A program made the position numbers and the translations under genes. The notes under the pieces are model-generated. The model searched no databases and was not told the origin of the DNA. It saw nothing but the letters and a program-made list of their open reading frames with translations. DNA of 64,000 nt from Sinorhizobium saheli (lineage in GTDB: Bacteria; Pseudomonadota; Alphaproteobacteria; Rhizobiales; Rhizobiaceae), in contig NZ_LNQB01000072.1 in NCBI RefSeq assembly GCF_001651875.1, positions 1 through 64,000 on the forward strand. Reading direction: 5' to 3'. Positions within the stretch are counted from its first letter, which is position 1. Each line of letters starts with the position of its first letter. Below, in pieces: positions 52,222-61,803 of the stretch.

Positions 52222-53631
52222 ATGACGACTGCGAGTGAAGTTCTGAAGCAAATCAAGGATAACGACGTCAAATTCGTCGACCTGCGGTTTACCGACCCGA
52301 AGGGCAAGCTGCAGCATGTAACGATGGATATCGCCGTGGTCGACGAGGACATGTTCGCCGACGGCGTGATGTTCGACGGCTCCTCGATTGCCGGCTGGAA
52401 GGCCATCAACGAGTCCGACATGGTGCTGATGCCCGATCCGGAAACGGCCCATATGGACCCGTTCTTCGCGCAGTCCACGATGGTCATCTTCTGCGACATC
52501 CTCGATCCGGTCTCCGGCGAGGCCTATAACCGCGACCCGCGCGGCACGGCGAAGAAGGCGGAAGCCTATCTCAAGGCCTCCGGCATCGGCGATGCCGTCT
52601 TCGTAGGTCCGGAAGCCGAGTTCTTCGTCTTCGACGACGTCAAGTACAAGGCCGACCCCTACAACACGGGCTTCAAGCTCGACTGCTCGGAACTCCCCTC
52701 CAACGACGACACCGACTACGAGACGGGCAACCTCGGCCATCGTCCGCGCATCAAGGGCGGCTATTTCCCGGTTCCGCCGGTCGACAGCAGCCAGGACATG
52801 CGCTCGGAAATGCTCACCGTCCTCGCCGAAATGGGCGTCACGGTCGAAAAGCACCACCACGAAGTGGCGGCTGCCCAGCATGAACTCGGCGTCAAGTTCG
52901 ACGCGCTCGTGCGCAACGCCGACAAGATGCAGATCTACAAGTATGTCGTGCATCAGGTCGCCAATGCCTATGGCAAGACCGCGACCTTCATGCCGAAGCC
53001 GATCTTCGGCGACAACGGCTCGGGCATGCACGTGCACCTGTCGATCTGGAAGGACGGCAGGCCGACCTTTGCCGGCGACGAATATGCCGGCCTGTCGGAG
53101 AACTGCCTCTTCTTCATCGGCGGCATCATCAAGCATGCCAAGGCGCTAAACGCCTTCACCAACCCGTCGACGAACTCCTACAAGCGTCTCGTTCCGGGCT
53201 ACGAAGCGCCGGTTCTGCTCGCCTACTCGGCCCGCAACCGCTCCGCCTCCTGCCGTATCCCGTTCGGCAGCAACCCGAAGGCCAAGCGCGTCGAAGTCCG
53301 CTTCCCGGACCCGAGCGCCAACCCCTATCTCGCCTTCGCCGCCATGCTGATGGCAGGCCTCGACGGTATCAAGAACAAGCTTCACCCCGGCAAGGCCATG
53401 GACAAGGACCTTTATGACCTGCCGCCGAAGGAGCTGAAGAAGATCCCGACCGTCTGCGGCAGCCTGCGTGAAGCACTTGAAAGCCTCGACAAGGACCGCA
53501 AGTTCCTGACCGCCGGCGGCGTCTTCGACGACGACCAGATCGACTCCTTCATCGAACTGAAGATGCAGGAAGTCATGCGCTTCGAGATGACCCCGCACCC
53601 GGTCGAGTTCGACATGTACTATTCCGTCTGA
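52222..53631 (+). CDS. glnA: Glutamine synthetase type I
   Basis: A 469-residue dodecameric enzyme making glutamine from glutamate and ammonia. Conserved blocks are [27 protein letters not shown], the [12 protein letters not shown] metal/glutamate site, [18 protein letters not shown], and the adenylylation loop KDLYDLPP with Tyr398. That tyrosine means activity is controlled by GlnE-type adenylylation, coupled to PII next door. Length matches GSI. A strong terminator follows. Confidence 0.98.
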   Translation: MTTASEVLKQIKDNDVKFVDLRFTDPKGKLQHVTMDIAVVDEDMFADGVMFDGSSIAGWKAINESDMVLMPDPETAHMDPFFAQSTMVIFCDILDPVSGEAYNRDPRGTAKKAEAYLKASGIGDAVFVGPEAEFFVFDDVKYKADPYNTGFKLDCSELPSNDDTDYETGNLGHRPRIKGGYFPVPPVDSSQDMRSEMLTVLAEMGVTVEKHHHEVAAAQHELGVKFDALVRNADKMQIYKYVVHQVANAYGKTATFMPKPIFGDNGSGMHVHLSIWKDGRPTFAGDEYAGLSENCLFFIGGIIKHAKALNAFTNPSTNSYKRLVPGYEAPVLLAYSARNRSASCRIPFGSNPKAKRVEVRFPDPSANPYLAFAAMLMAGLDGIKNKLHPGKAMDKDLYDLPPKELKKIPTVCGSLREALESLDKDRKFLTAGGVFDDDQIDSFIELKMQEVMRFEMTPHPVEFDMYYSV

Positions 53632-53685
53632 TGACGGTACGGGCGGCATCTTCAATGAGAGCCCGCCCCTTCGCGACGAACGAGC

Positions 53686-53717
53686 AAGGCGGGTTTCATC
53701 CGAAACCCGCCTTTTTC
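53686..53717 (+). terminator. Intrinsic terminator after glnA
   Basis: AAGGCGGGTTTC pairs exactly with GAAACCCGCCTT (12 bp) around a four-base loop, with the T-run continuing to 53716. Confidence 0.9.
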
Positions 53718-53801
53718 AATGGCGCCAGCATGAAGTTCGCCCGCCTATTGATGTTCCATATGCGACAACCCAGATAATTGTCTGAAAGGATGTGTTGCGT
53801 C

Positions 53802-54131
53802 ATGAAACAAAGAAACGCGAAATTTGAGATCGGACAGGTGGTTCGCCATCGGATATTCCCGTTCCGCGGCGTCATCTTCGACGTCGACCCGGAATATGCG
53901 AATACCGAGGAATGGTGGAACGCGATCCCGCAGGAGATAAGGCCTGAAAAGGATCAACCCTTCTATCACCTGTTCGCGGAAAACGACGATTCCGAGTACG
54001 TTGCCTATGTTTCGGAGCAGAACCTCGTCTCCGACGATAGCGACAGGCCGATCCGCCACACCCAGGTAGACGCCCTGTTCGAAAAGGCCGACGCCGGTCA
54101 CTACAGGCCCAAGGCCATATATCAGCACTAA
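53802..54131 (+). CDS. hspQ: Heat shock protein HspQ
   Basis: A 109-residue hemimethylated-DNA-binding-type protein of the HspQ family: AKFEIGQVVRHRIFPFRGVI, DVDPEYANTEEWW, QPFYHLFAENDDSEYVAYVS and EQNLV. HspQ promotes degradation of mutant DnaA and enhances Lon protease in E. coli. The ATG at 53802 is used; ATG 53790 would place AAAGG too close. Ends inside the first bases of a RIME-like repeat. Confidence 0.92.
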   Translation: MKQRNAKFEIGQVVRHRIFPFRGVIFDVDPEYANTEEWWNAIPQEIRPEKDQPFYHLFAENDDSEYVAYVSEQNLVSDDSDRPIRHTQVDALFEKADAGHYRPKAIYQH

Positions 54132-54205
54132 AGCATTTTGCAGTCGGGTGGAATCACCTGGCGTCGCACAAAAAACAAGCGATAGAGCGGCGGCGCGAGG
54201 CCGGT
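54131..54205 (+). repeat. RIME-like intergenic repeat, copy 3 (shortened)
   Basis: Begins AGCATTTTGCAGTCGGGTGG, matching copy 1, and runs through CACAAAAAACAAGCGATAGA GCGGCGGCGCGA before diverging. The right third is lost, so it is a truncated copy. It starts at the hspQ stop codon. Confidence 0.7.
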
Positions 54206-54232
54206 TATTGGTTCGTCCATTCACAAACGAAG

Positions 54233-54257
54233 ACGCCCGGATCGCTGATCCGGGCGT
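54233..54257 (-). terminator. Terminator of ialB
   Basis: ACGCCCGGATC and GATCCGGGCGT pair over 11 bp around a three-base loop. Read on the minus strand, a moderately T-rich tail (CTTCGTTTGTG) follows. Confidence 0.6.
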
Positions 54258-54281
54258 GTCGTCATCGGCGAAATGAAACGC

Positions 54282-54911
54282 TTACTGCTGCTTGGCGGCC
54301 TTCTGCGCTTCTTCGAGCTTCTTGCGCGCGTCCTCGGCCTTCTTCTGCATTTCTTCCTGCAGCAGGCGCTGGCGCTCCTCCAGTTGCGACTGCTCGATCG
54401 GCTCGCCGTCGAACACGCCGGTGAAGCCTTCGAGCGTCATCTTGATCGGGTTCGGAGCGCGCTGGAAGTTGACCGAGGTGAAGACGACCTCGTTGCCCTT
54501 CTTCAGGCTGGCGATGAGCGCGTCGGAAAGCGGCGCCTCGGCAACGCACTTGTCCGGCATGCAGATAGCGTAGTCGAGCTTGACGCCCTTGCCGCCGTCG
54601 ATCTGCATCTGGACGCCCGGCGGAATCATGCGGGCAGAGGGTACGGAGACCTGCAGGACCTTGCGGTTGACCTTACCGGAGACGGTGATGAGGCCGACCG
54701 CCGTTATGAGCTGACCGTTGTTGGCGGTGAGCAGGTTCTGGACGATGCAGACATCGTTGTCTTCCTGCTTGGTGCAGACCTTGAACCACCCCTGCGGCGG
54801 CTTGCCACCTGCCTGCTGGGCAGATGCGATGCTCGGCGCACCGGCGGCTGCGACGGAGAGCCCCAGTGCTGCCATCGCCGCGCGTTTGGTGAAGTTCGAC
54901 TTGAAGATCAT
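54282..54911 (-). CDS. ialB: Invasion-associated locus B family protein
   Basis: A 209-residue exported protein. A signal peptide (to about residue 31) is followed by the IalB beta domain: WFKVCTKQEDNDVCIVQNLL, LQVSVPSARMIPPGVQMQID, DYAICMPDKCVAEAPLSD and GFTGVFDG, with paired cysteines. The last 45 residues are a charged coiled coil (QLEERQRLLQEEMQKKAEDA) not needed by the fold. First described in Bartonella, where it aids erythrocyte invasion; in rhizobia its role is unclear. Confidence 0.92.
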   Translation of the reverse strand: MIFKSNFTKRAAMAALGLSVAAAGAPSIASAQQAGGKPPQGWFKVCTKQEDNDVCIVQNLLTANNGQLITAVGLITVSGKVNRKVLQVSVPSARMIPPGVQMQIDGGKGVKLDYAICMPDKCVAEAPLSDALIASLKKGNEVVFTSVNFQRAPNPIKMTLEGFTGVFDGEPIEQSQLEERQRLLQEEMQKKAEDARKKLEEAQKAAKQQ

Positions 54912-55232
54912 TGTGATTCCGTCTCCTGAAATCCGGTCACGGAACTACCGTTCCGCTGGTGAGTATCGTCAGCCGCCGCTGTCCTGTTGGCCAAATGAGG
55001 CATTTGAATGGCCCCGATTCCGGAAACACCTGTTACATTGGCTCGTGCCGTTTATCCAGTGTTTCGTTGCGTTTTTCGCAGCCAATCGTGTCGGTCGGTC
55101 GGCGCAACGCCCGCTTGCGCGGTTTTGCCCGTCCGCTGCCGCCAAAGGTTGGAAATGTGATCATGCATTGATAACGTGCCGGGAATCGGCCCCATAGAAT
55201 CCACTGCCCATAGAATCCCACGGGAGGTGAAG
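54912..55232. other. Divergent region ialB / binding-protein gene
   Basis: No gene seen in 321 bases. CCCATAGAATCC is repeated at 55191 and 55207, a 16-base tandem repeat right before the GGGAGG ribosome-binding site of the next gene. No clear operator. Confidence 0.4.
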
Positions 55233-57056
55233 TTGCGCGCAGTTCTTTCCGGTCTGGTCATGCTCCTCGCAGCCAGCACGTTTGCCAATCAAGCTGTCGC
55301 CGCCCCCGTCCATGCTATTTCCATGCACGGAGAGCCTGCCCTTCCGGCCGACTTCAAGCACTTTCCCTATGTCAATCCGAACGTGAAGAAGGGCGGGAAG
55401 ATCGCCTATGGCGTCGTCGGCACGTTCGACAGCCTCAATCCCTTCATCTTGAAGAGCATGCGGACGACCGCCCGGGGCATGTGGGACCCGGCCTTCGGCA
55501 ATCTCGTCTATGAATCCTTGATGCAGCGATCGCAGGACGAGCCCTTCACCATGTACGGGCTGCTCGCCGAGACGGTGGAGTGGGACGACGACCGCACCTT
55601 CATCCAGTTCAACCTCAACCCCAAGGCGCGCTGGGCCGACGGGCAGCCGGTGACCGCCGAGGACGTGATCTTCACCTTTGAACTCATGCGCGACAAGGGG
55701 CGCGCGCCCTTCAGCAATCGTCTGTCGAAGGTGGCGAAGATGGAGAAGGTCGGCGAGCGCAGCGTGCGCTTCACCTTCACGGAAGATGCCGACCGCGAGT
55801 TCCCGTTGTTGCTGGCGCTTTCGCCGGTGCTTCCGAAGCACGCCGTCAATATCGAAGCCTTCGATCGCACGACGCTGGAGCCGCCGCTCGGCTCCGGCCC
55901 CTACCGCGTCGCCGAGGTCCGCCCCGGCGAGCGGATCGTCTACCGCCGCAATCCCGACTATTGGGGCAAGGACCTGCCGTCGAAAATCGGTCTCGACAAT
56001 TACGACGAGATTTCCGTCGAGTATTTCCTGCAGGAAAACACGCTCTTCGAGGCCTTCAAGAAGGGCGAGGTCGATATCTATCCGGAAGGCAGCGCCACGA
56101 AATGGGCGCGCGCCTACGATTTTCCCGCCGTGCGCTCCGGCGAGGTGATCAAGGAGACTTTCAAGCCGAAGACTCCATCCGGCATGCTCGGTTTCGTCTT
56201 CAACACCCGCCGGCCGGTGTTCAACAACGTCAAGCTGCGCCAGGGGCTCGCCCTCGTCTTCGACTTCGAGTGGGTCAACAAGAATCTCTTCGACAATGCC
56301 TATACGCGCACCCAGAGCTACTGGCAGAATTCGTCGCTTTCCTTCCTCGGCGTCGCGGCCGACGACCGTGAGCTCGGCTTGATGGGCGACGTCAGGGAGA
56401 AGATCAATCCCGCGATCCTCGACGGCACCTACCGCCTGCCTGTGACCGACGGCTCGGGCCGTGACCGCAACGTGCTCAGGGAAGCCGTGACCCTGCTTCG
56501 GGAAGCCGGGTACTCCATCAAGGACGGCAAGATGGTCGACGCCAAGGGCACGCCGCTCGCCTTCGAGATCATGAGCCAGAACGCAGGCCAGGAGAAGATC
56601 GCGCTTGCCTTTCAGCGCTTCCTGGCGCCGCTCGGCATCGTCGCGACCGTACGGACCGTCGATGATTCCCAGTACCAGTTGCGCAGCCAATCCTTCGACT
56701 ACGACGTCATCATCAAGTCCTTTCCATCGTCGCTATCGCCGGGCGCCGAGCAGATATCCTATTGGGGGTCCGTTTCGCGTGATCGCCAAGGCAGCTCCAA
56801 CTTCGCCGGCGTCGCCGACAAGGACGTCGACAAGCTGATCAACAACATCCTGCAGGCGCGTACACCCGAGGATTTCACCGCTGCCGTTCGCGCCCACGAC
56901 CGGCTGCTCGTCAACAATTCCTATCTGGTGCCACTCTATCACCTCGATGCCCAATGGATTGCCCGTTGGAAACATATCGGCCGGCCGTCCACGACGCCGC
57001 TCTACGGCTATCAGTTGCCGGCCTGGTGGGACGAGCGCGCGCAGCAGGCAAAGTGA
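55233..57056 (+). CDS. ABC transporter peptide-type substrate-binding protein (YejA-like)
   Basis: A 607-residue family 5 extracellular solute-binding protein. A signal peptide (LSGLVMLLAASTFANQAVAA) precedes PADFKHFPYVNPNVKKGGKI, SLNPFILKS and the lobe motifs WADGQPVTAEDVIFTFELM and VYRRNPDYWGKDLPSKIG. The closest pattern is YejA/microcin C or oligopeptide binding protein. Start TTG 55233 has GGAGG five bases upstream; GTG 55227 is the alternative. No permease genes follow, so its transporter partners are elsewhere. Confidence 0.9.
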   Translation: MRAVLSGLVMLLAASTFANQAVAAPVHAISMHGEPALPADFKHFPYVNPNVKKGGKIAYGVVGTFDSLNPFILKSMRTTARGMWDPAFGNLVYESLMQRSQDEPFTMYGLLAETVEWDDDRTFIQFNLNPKARWADGQPVTAEDVIFTFELMRDKGRAPFSNRLSKVAKMEKVGERSVRFTFTEDADREFPLLLALSPVLPKHAVNIEAFDRTTLEPPLGSGPYRVAEVRPGERIVYRRNPDYWGKDLPSKIGLDNYDEISVEYFLQENTLFEAFKKGEVDIYPEGSATKWARAYDFPAVRSGEVIKETFKPKTPSGMLGFVFNTRRPVFNNVKLRQGLALVFDFEWVNKNLFDNAYTRTQSYWQNSSLSFLGVAADDRELGLMGDVREKINPAILDGTYRLPVTDGSGRDRNVLREAVTLLREAGYSIKDGKMVDAKGTPLAFEIMSQNAGQEKIALAFQRFLAPLGIVATVRTVDDSQYQLRSQSFDYDVIIKSFPSSLSPGAEQISYWGSVSRDRQGSSNFAGVADKDVDKLINNILQARTPEDFTAAVRAHDRLLVNNSYLVPLYHLDAQWIARWKHIGRPSTTPLYGYQLPAWWDERAQQAK

Positions 57057-57137
57057 CCAGGTTCCTTTTCGGTAACGCATTGAAAGCCGTCGCCTGCCGG
57101 CCTATGTCGCAGCTTTAGCGAAAAGGAAGGTAGTGCC

Positions 57138-57803
57138 ATGCAAACCGTCAATATCGATATCGTCTCGGACGTCGTCTGCCCGTGGTGCTATCTCGGCAAG
57201 AACCGCCTCGACCAGGCCGTCGCCAATGTCGCCGGCGAGGTTCACGTTGCGATCCAGTGGCGTCCCTATCAGCTCAACCCGGACCTGCCGCCGGAAGGCG
57301 TCGATCATAAGCAGCACCTCGCCGCGAAGTTGGGCGGCCAGGCGGCCGTCGATCGGGCGCATCAGATGCTCGAGGGCCTCGGGCAGGAAGTCGGTATCGC
57401 CTTCGATTTCGACGCGGTGAAGATCAGCCCCAACACGCTCGATGCCCATCGGCTGATCCGCTGGGCCGCCACAAGCGGCGATGCCGCGCAGGCGGACGTC
57501 GTGCGCCGGCTCTTCAAGGCGAATTTCGAGGAAGGCCGCAACGTCGGCGACCACGACGTTCTGCTCGACATTGCTGAACGGGCCGGTCTCGACCGCCCCG
57601 TCATTGCCGCCCTTCTCGCCTCCGACGCCGACAAGGACGCCGTCGGCCAGGAAATCGACATGGCCCGGGAAATCGGCGTGACCGGCGTTCCCTGCATGAT
57701 CATCGAGCAACAATATGCCGTTATGGGGGCGCAGTCGGTCGAAACGCTGACGAACGCGCTGCGCGAGATCGCCCAGATGAAGGCGGCCGGGCCGGCTCAC
57801 TGA
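57138..57803 (+). CDS. DsbA-family FrnE-like oxidoreductase
   Basis: A 221-residue thioredoxin-fold protein with the active-site CPWC at residues 14-17 (VSDVVCPWCYLG), a helical insertion, and the cis-proline region VTGVPCMIIEQQYAVMGAQS. No signal peptide, so it acts in the cytoplasm. FrnE-type proteins catalyse disulfide exchange and help oxidative-stress tolerance; 2-hydroxychromene-2-carboxylate isomerases share the fold but lack the CxxC. Confidence 0.92.
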   Translation: MQTVNIDIVSDVVCPWCYLGKNRLDQAVANVAGEVHVAIQWRPYQLNPDLPPEGVDHKQHLAAKLGGQAAVDRAHQMLEGLGQEVGIAFDFDAVKISPNTLDAHRLIRWAATSGDAAQADVVRRLFKANFEEGRNVGDHDVLLDIAERAGLDRPVIAALLASDADKDAVGQEIDMAREIGVTGVPCMIIEQQYAVMGAQSVETLTNALREIAQMKAAGPAH

Positions 57804-57857
57804 CCAGTCTGCTTCTGCGCGGCGGGCGGCGTTTGGAGACGGGGAAGCGGGGCGCCC

Positions 57858-60800
57858 TCAGGCCGGCTTCGCCAGCGCCGCAAGCTGGGTCATCACCATC
57901 GCGGCGCCGGCGAGGCGCTTCTCCGGTGTCGCGAGCTCGCGCTGGAAGAAGATGCTGTGGTCCGGGCGGATCTTTGCGAGCGTGCCCTGCTTGGCGATAT
58001 GGCCGACAAGGGCGGCCGGGTTCGGGAATTCCTTGTTGCGGAACTGGACGACGACGCCCTTGGGACCGGCATCGACCTTCTCGACATTCGCGGTGCGGCA
58101 GAGCGACTTGATATAGACGATCTTCAGCAGATGCTGGACCTCGGTCGGCATCGGGCCGAAACGATCGATCAGTTCGGCACCGAAGCCGTCGATCTCCTTG
58201 AGGTCCGTGAGTTCGCCGAGGCGACGGTAGAGGCCGAGCCGCAGATTGAGATCGGGCACGTATTCTTCCGGGATCATGACCGGGGTGCCGACCGAGATCT
58301 GCGGCGACCAGCCGGTATCGCGGACTTCCTCCTCGCCCTTGAGCTCGGCGACGGCCTCCTCCAGCATCTGCTGGTAGAGCTCGAAGCCAACCTCCTTGAT
58401 GTGGCCGGACTGCTCCTCGCCGAGCAGGTTGCCCGCCCCGCGGATATCGAGGTCGTGGCTCGCGAGCTGGAAGCCGGCTCCGAGCGTGTCGAGCGACTGC
58501 AGCACCTTCAGCCGCCGCTCCGCCGGCCCTGTCAGCGTCTTGTTGACAGGCAAGGTGAAGAGCGCGAAGGCACGCACCTTCGACCGCCCGACCCGGCCCC
58601 GGAGCTGGTAGAGCTGCGCCAGGCCGAACATGTCGGCGCGGTGCACGATCAGCGTGTTGGCGGTCGGAACGTCGAGGCCCGACTCGACGATCGTCGTCGA
58701 CAGAAGCACATCGAAGCGCCCTTCGTAGAAGGCGTTCATGATGTCTTCGAGTTCCGTGGCCGGCATCTGGCCGTGCGCCACCGCCACCCTCAATTCCGGC
58801 GCGTCGGACTTCAGGAATTCGTGGATCTCCGAAAGATCGCTCACCCGCGGACAGACGTAGAAACTCTGACCGCCGCGATAGTGCTCGCGCATCAGGGTCT
58901 CGCGGATGACCAGCGCATCGAAGGGCGAGATGAAGGTCCGCACCGCCATGCGGTCGACGGGCGGGGTGGTGATCAGCGAAAGTTCGCGGACGCCGGTCAG
59001 CGCAAGCTGCAGCGTGCGAGGGATCGGCGTTGCCGACAATGTAAGGACGTGCACGTCGGTCTTCAGCTCTTTCAGGCGCTCCTTGTGCTTGACGCCGAAG
59101 TGTTGCTCCTCGTCGATGATCAGCAGGCCGAGATTGGCGAACTTGATCGAGGAACCGAGCAGCGCATGGGTACCGACGACGATATCGGTCTTGCCGTCGG
59201 CAACCTCTTTCTTCGTCAATGCCAGATCCTTGGAACCGACGAGGCGGGACGCCTGCTGGATACGGATCGGCAGGCCGCGGAAGCGCTCGGAAAAGGTCTT
59301 GAAATGCTGGCGCGCGAGCAGCGTCGTCGGCACGACGACCGCGACCTGAACGCCGTTCATCGCGGCGATGAAGGCGGCGCGCAGCGCCACCTCCGTCTTG
59401 CCGAAGCCGACGTCGCCGCAAACGAGGCGGTCCATGGGCCGGCCGCCTCCGAGATCGTCGCGAACCGCATCGATTGAGGTCAGCTGGTCCTCGGTCTCGT
59501 CGTAGGGGAAACGGGCGGCAAACTCGTCATAGACACCGTCCTGCGCGGCAAGGACCGGCGCGTGCCGGGTGTGCCGCTCGGCGGCGATGCGAATGAGACC
59601 GCCCGCCATGTCGAGCAGCCGCTTCTTGAGCTTCGCCTTGCGCGCCTGCCAGGCGACGCCGCCGAGCTTGTCGAGGATCGCATCGGTTCCTTCCGAGCCG
59701 TAGCGCGACAGTAGCTCGATGTTTTCCACCGGCAGGAAGAGCTTGGCATCGTCCGCATAGACGAGTTCGAGGCAATCATGCGGGGCGCCGGCGGCCTCGA
59801 TCGTGCGCAGACCGACGAAGCGGCCGATGCCGTGCTCGGCATGAACCACGTAGCTGCCCTCGTCGAGGCCGGTCACCTCGGCGATGAAGTCCGCCGCGCG
59901 CCTGCGGCGCTTCGAGCGGCGCACCATCCGGTCGCCTAGGATGTCCTGCTCGCCGATGAACACGAAGTCGCCGGTCTCGAAGCCCTCCTCGAGGCTGAGC
60001 ACTGCGGACGCCGCCTCGCCGGGCTTCAGCGCCTTGAGATCGGCGAGGGCCTTCACCGGCCGGATATTGGCGAGACCATGCTCGGCGAGGACCTGGAGAA
60101 GTCGATCGAGCGATCCCTCGGTCCAGCCTGAAACGACGACCTTCGCGCCCTTCGCGCGCTTCTCGGCAATATGCCGTACGGCCTGGTCGAAGACGTTGAC
60201 GCGCGCGCCGTCGCTATCCGCCTCGCCTGCGGCCTTCGCCCAACGCAAGCCCTGGCGCGCCTCGATGGCGACGACGTGACGGGCTTCGCCCTCGTGTTCC
60301 GAAAACGGCGACAGGCGGATCGCGTTGCGCTCGGCGAGCGCCGCAGCGAAGCCGTCCGCGCTCATATAGAGCAATTCCGGCGGGACGGGCTTGTACGGCG
60401 TGCCCTGGGTCATCTGCGACTTGGCCGGCGATGCCGAGGCCAGGCGCGCATCATAATAGTCGAGGATCAATTTCGAGCGTTCGGAAGCCGCCTCACGCGC
60501 AAGATGATCGGTGACGATGCGAAAGCCTTCGAGGTAATCGAAGGCCGTTTCGAGACGGTCATAGAAGAGTGGCAGCCAATGCTCCATGCCGGCATAGCGG
60601 CGCCCTTCGGAGATGGCCTGGTAAAGCGCGTCCTCGCGCGTCGCCGCGCCGAAGAGCGAGAGATACTGCTTGCGGAAATGGCTGATCGTCTCCGGCGTCA
60701 GCGACACCTCGCTCATCGGATTGAGATCGAGGGAGCGGACCTGCCCGATCGTGCGCTGGCTGGCCGGATCGAAGGAGCGGATCGTCTCCAGCGTGTCGCC

Positions 60801-61367
60801 GAAGAAATCGAGGCGCAGCGGCTCGCTGCTGCCCGGCACATAGACGTCCAGGATGCCGCCGCGGACCGCGAACTCGCCGACCTCGCGCACCGTCGGCACG
60901 CGCTCGAAACCGTTTCGCTCGAGCCGGGAGGCGAGATCGTCCATCCGGATCTGGTTGCCCGGGCGCGCCGAAAAGGCGAGGCTTTCGATCACGTCCTGCG
61001 GCGAAATCTTCTGCAGGGCGGCGTTGACGGTGACGAGCACGATCGCCGGATGGGGCTTCGCCCGGTGTGCGATCAGGGCGCTAAGCGCCGCCAGCCGGCG
61101 TGCCGAGATATCAGCGCTCGGCGAGACGCGGTCGTAGGGCAGGCAGTCCCACCCCGGCAGGGTCAGAACCGGAATGTCCGGCGCGACGAAGCCCAGGACC
61201 TGCTCGAGATCGGCAATGCGCTGGCCGTCGGAAAGGATATAGGCGACGGGCGTCCCGGCGCGGGCCAGGTCGGCGAGCACCAGCGCCTCGGCGCCGGAGG
61301 GCACCGGGCCGATGGTCAGCTCTCGCGTTGCCGCAAGGATCTTCTTCGGATCGAGGCCGGGTATCAT
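57858..61367 (-). CDS. mfd: Transcription-repair coupling factor
   Basis: A 1169-residue ATP-dependent translocase. The N-terminal UvrB-homology part (LTLPGWDCLPYDRVSPSADI) is followed by the RNA polymerase-interacting domain (GSYVVHAEHGIGRFVGLRTI), then the helicase domain with Walker A GDVGFGKTEVAL and the DEEQH box IIDEEQHFGVKHKERLK, and the C-terminal TRCF domain. It removes stalled RNA polymerase and recruits UvrA. Eight bases downstream of sdhE. Confidence 0.98.
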   Translation of the reverse strand: MIPGLDPKKILAATRELTIGPVPSGAEALVLADLARAGTPVAYILSDGQRIADLEQVLGFVAPDIPVLTLPGWDCLPYDRVSPSADISARRLAALSALIAHRAKPHPAIVLVTVNAALQKISPQDVIESLAFSARPGNQIRMDDLASRLERNGFERVPTVREVGEFAVRGGILDVYVPGSSEPLRLDFFGDTLETIRSFDPASQRTIGQVRSLDLNPMSEVSLTPETISHFRKQYLSLFGAATREDALYQAISEGRRYAGMEHWLPLFYDRLETAFDYLEGFRIVTDHLAREAASERSKLILDYYDARLASASPAKSQMTQGTPYKPVPPELLYMSADGFAAALAERNAIRLSPFSEHEGEARHVVAIEARQGLRWAKAAGEADSDGARVNVFDQAVRHIAEKRAKGAKVVVSGWTEGSLDRLLQVLAEHGLANIRPVKALADLKALKPGEAASAVLSLEEGFETGDFVFIGEQDILGDRMVRRSKRRRRAADFIAEVTGLDEGSYVVHAEHGIGRFVGLRTIEAAGAPHDCLELVYADDAKLFLPVENIELLSRYGSEGTDAILDKLGGVAWQARKAKLKKRLLDMAGGLIRIAAERHTRHAPVLAAQDGVYDEFAARFPYDETEDQLTSIDAVRDDLGGGRPMDRLVCGDVGFGKTEVALRAAFIAAMNGVQVAVVVPTTLLARQHFKTFSERFRGLPIRIQQASRLVGSKDLALTKKEVADGKTDIVVGTHALLGSSIKFANLGLLIIDEEQHFGVKHKERLKELKTDVHVLTLSATPIPRTLQLALTGVRELSLITTPPVDRMAVRTFISPFDALVIRETLMREHYRGGQSFYVCPRVSDLSEIHEFLKSDAPELRVAVAHGQMPATELEDIMNAFYEGRFDVLLSTTIVESGLDVPTANTLIVHRADMFGLAQLYQLRGRVGRSKVRAFALFTLPVNKTLTGPAERRLKVLQSLDTLGAGFQLASHDLDIRGAGNLLGEEQSGHIKEVGFELYQQMLEEAVAELKGEEEVRDTGWSPQISVGTPVMIPEEYVPDLNLRLGLYRRLGELTDLKEIDGFGAELIDRFGPMPTEVQHLLKIVYIKSLCRTANVEKVDAGPKGVVVQFRNKEFPNPAALVGHIAKQGTLAKIRPDHSIFFQRELATPEKRLAGAAMVMTQLAALAKPA

Positions 61368-61375
61368 CGTCGTGT

Positions 61376-61681
61376 CTACTTCGTCTCTTGCAGGACAGGG
61401 TCGAAATCTGGACGGTAGGCGGCGATGCGCGCGAAGAGGTCTGTCGCGTAGCGCTCGGGCAGCGGCTTTTCTCCGGTGATCCAGCGAACGAGGTCGGCGT
61501 CCTCCTCGCGCATGATCGTTTCGAGCTCGTCGAGCTCCGCCTCCGAGAGCGAAGCGAGCTCCGCCTCGGCGAATTGGCCGAGGATCAGGTCCATCTCGCG
61601 AATGCCGCGATGCCAGGCGCGGAACAGGATTCTGCGCCGACGCGGGTCGAGATCGGCGCTCGTGCGCGAAATGCCGGTCAT
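61376..61681 (-). CDS. sdhE: FAD assembly factor SdhE
   Basis: A 101-residue helical protein. The RGxxE motif is in RAWHRGIREMDLILGQFAEA, the conserved site for flavinylation of succinate dehydrogenase. Followed by LVRWITGEKPLPE. ATG 61681 has AAGGAAGG upstream. A GATCCGCC hairpin lies in its leader. Located between mfd and recG, as in many alphaproteobacteria. Confidence 0.93.
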   Translation of the reverse strand: MTGISRTSADLDPRRRRILFRAWHRGIREMDLILGQFAEAELASLSEAELDELETIMREEDADLVRWITGEKPLPERYATDLFARIAAYRPDFDPVLQETK

Positions 61682-61697
61682 GGGGACGTCCTTCCTT

Positions 61698-61718
61698 GAT
61701 CCGCCGTTGCGGCGGATC
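61698..61718. repeat. 8 bp inverted repeat between sdhE and recG
   Basis: GATCCGCC (61698-61705) and GGCGGATC (61711-61718) pair perfectly with a five-base loop. It lies in the sdhE leader just before its Shine-Dalgarno and about 90 bases before recG. Could be an operator or leader hairpin. Confidence 0.4.
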
Positions 61719-61803
61719 GTGATCACGGGGCCGCTGGTATAAACGCTGAAAAGCGGGTTGTCAGCCTTGCCAAAGCCGGAATTATCGTCGCAATTTCCCG
61801 TGC

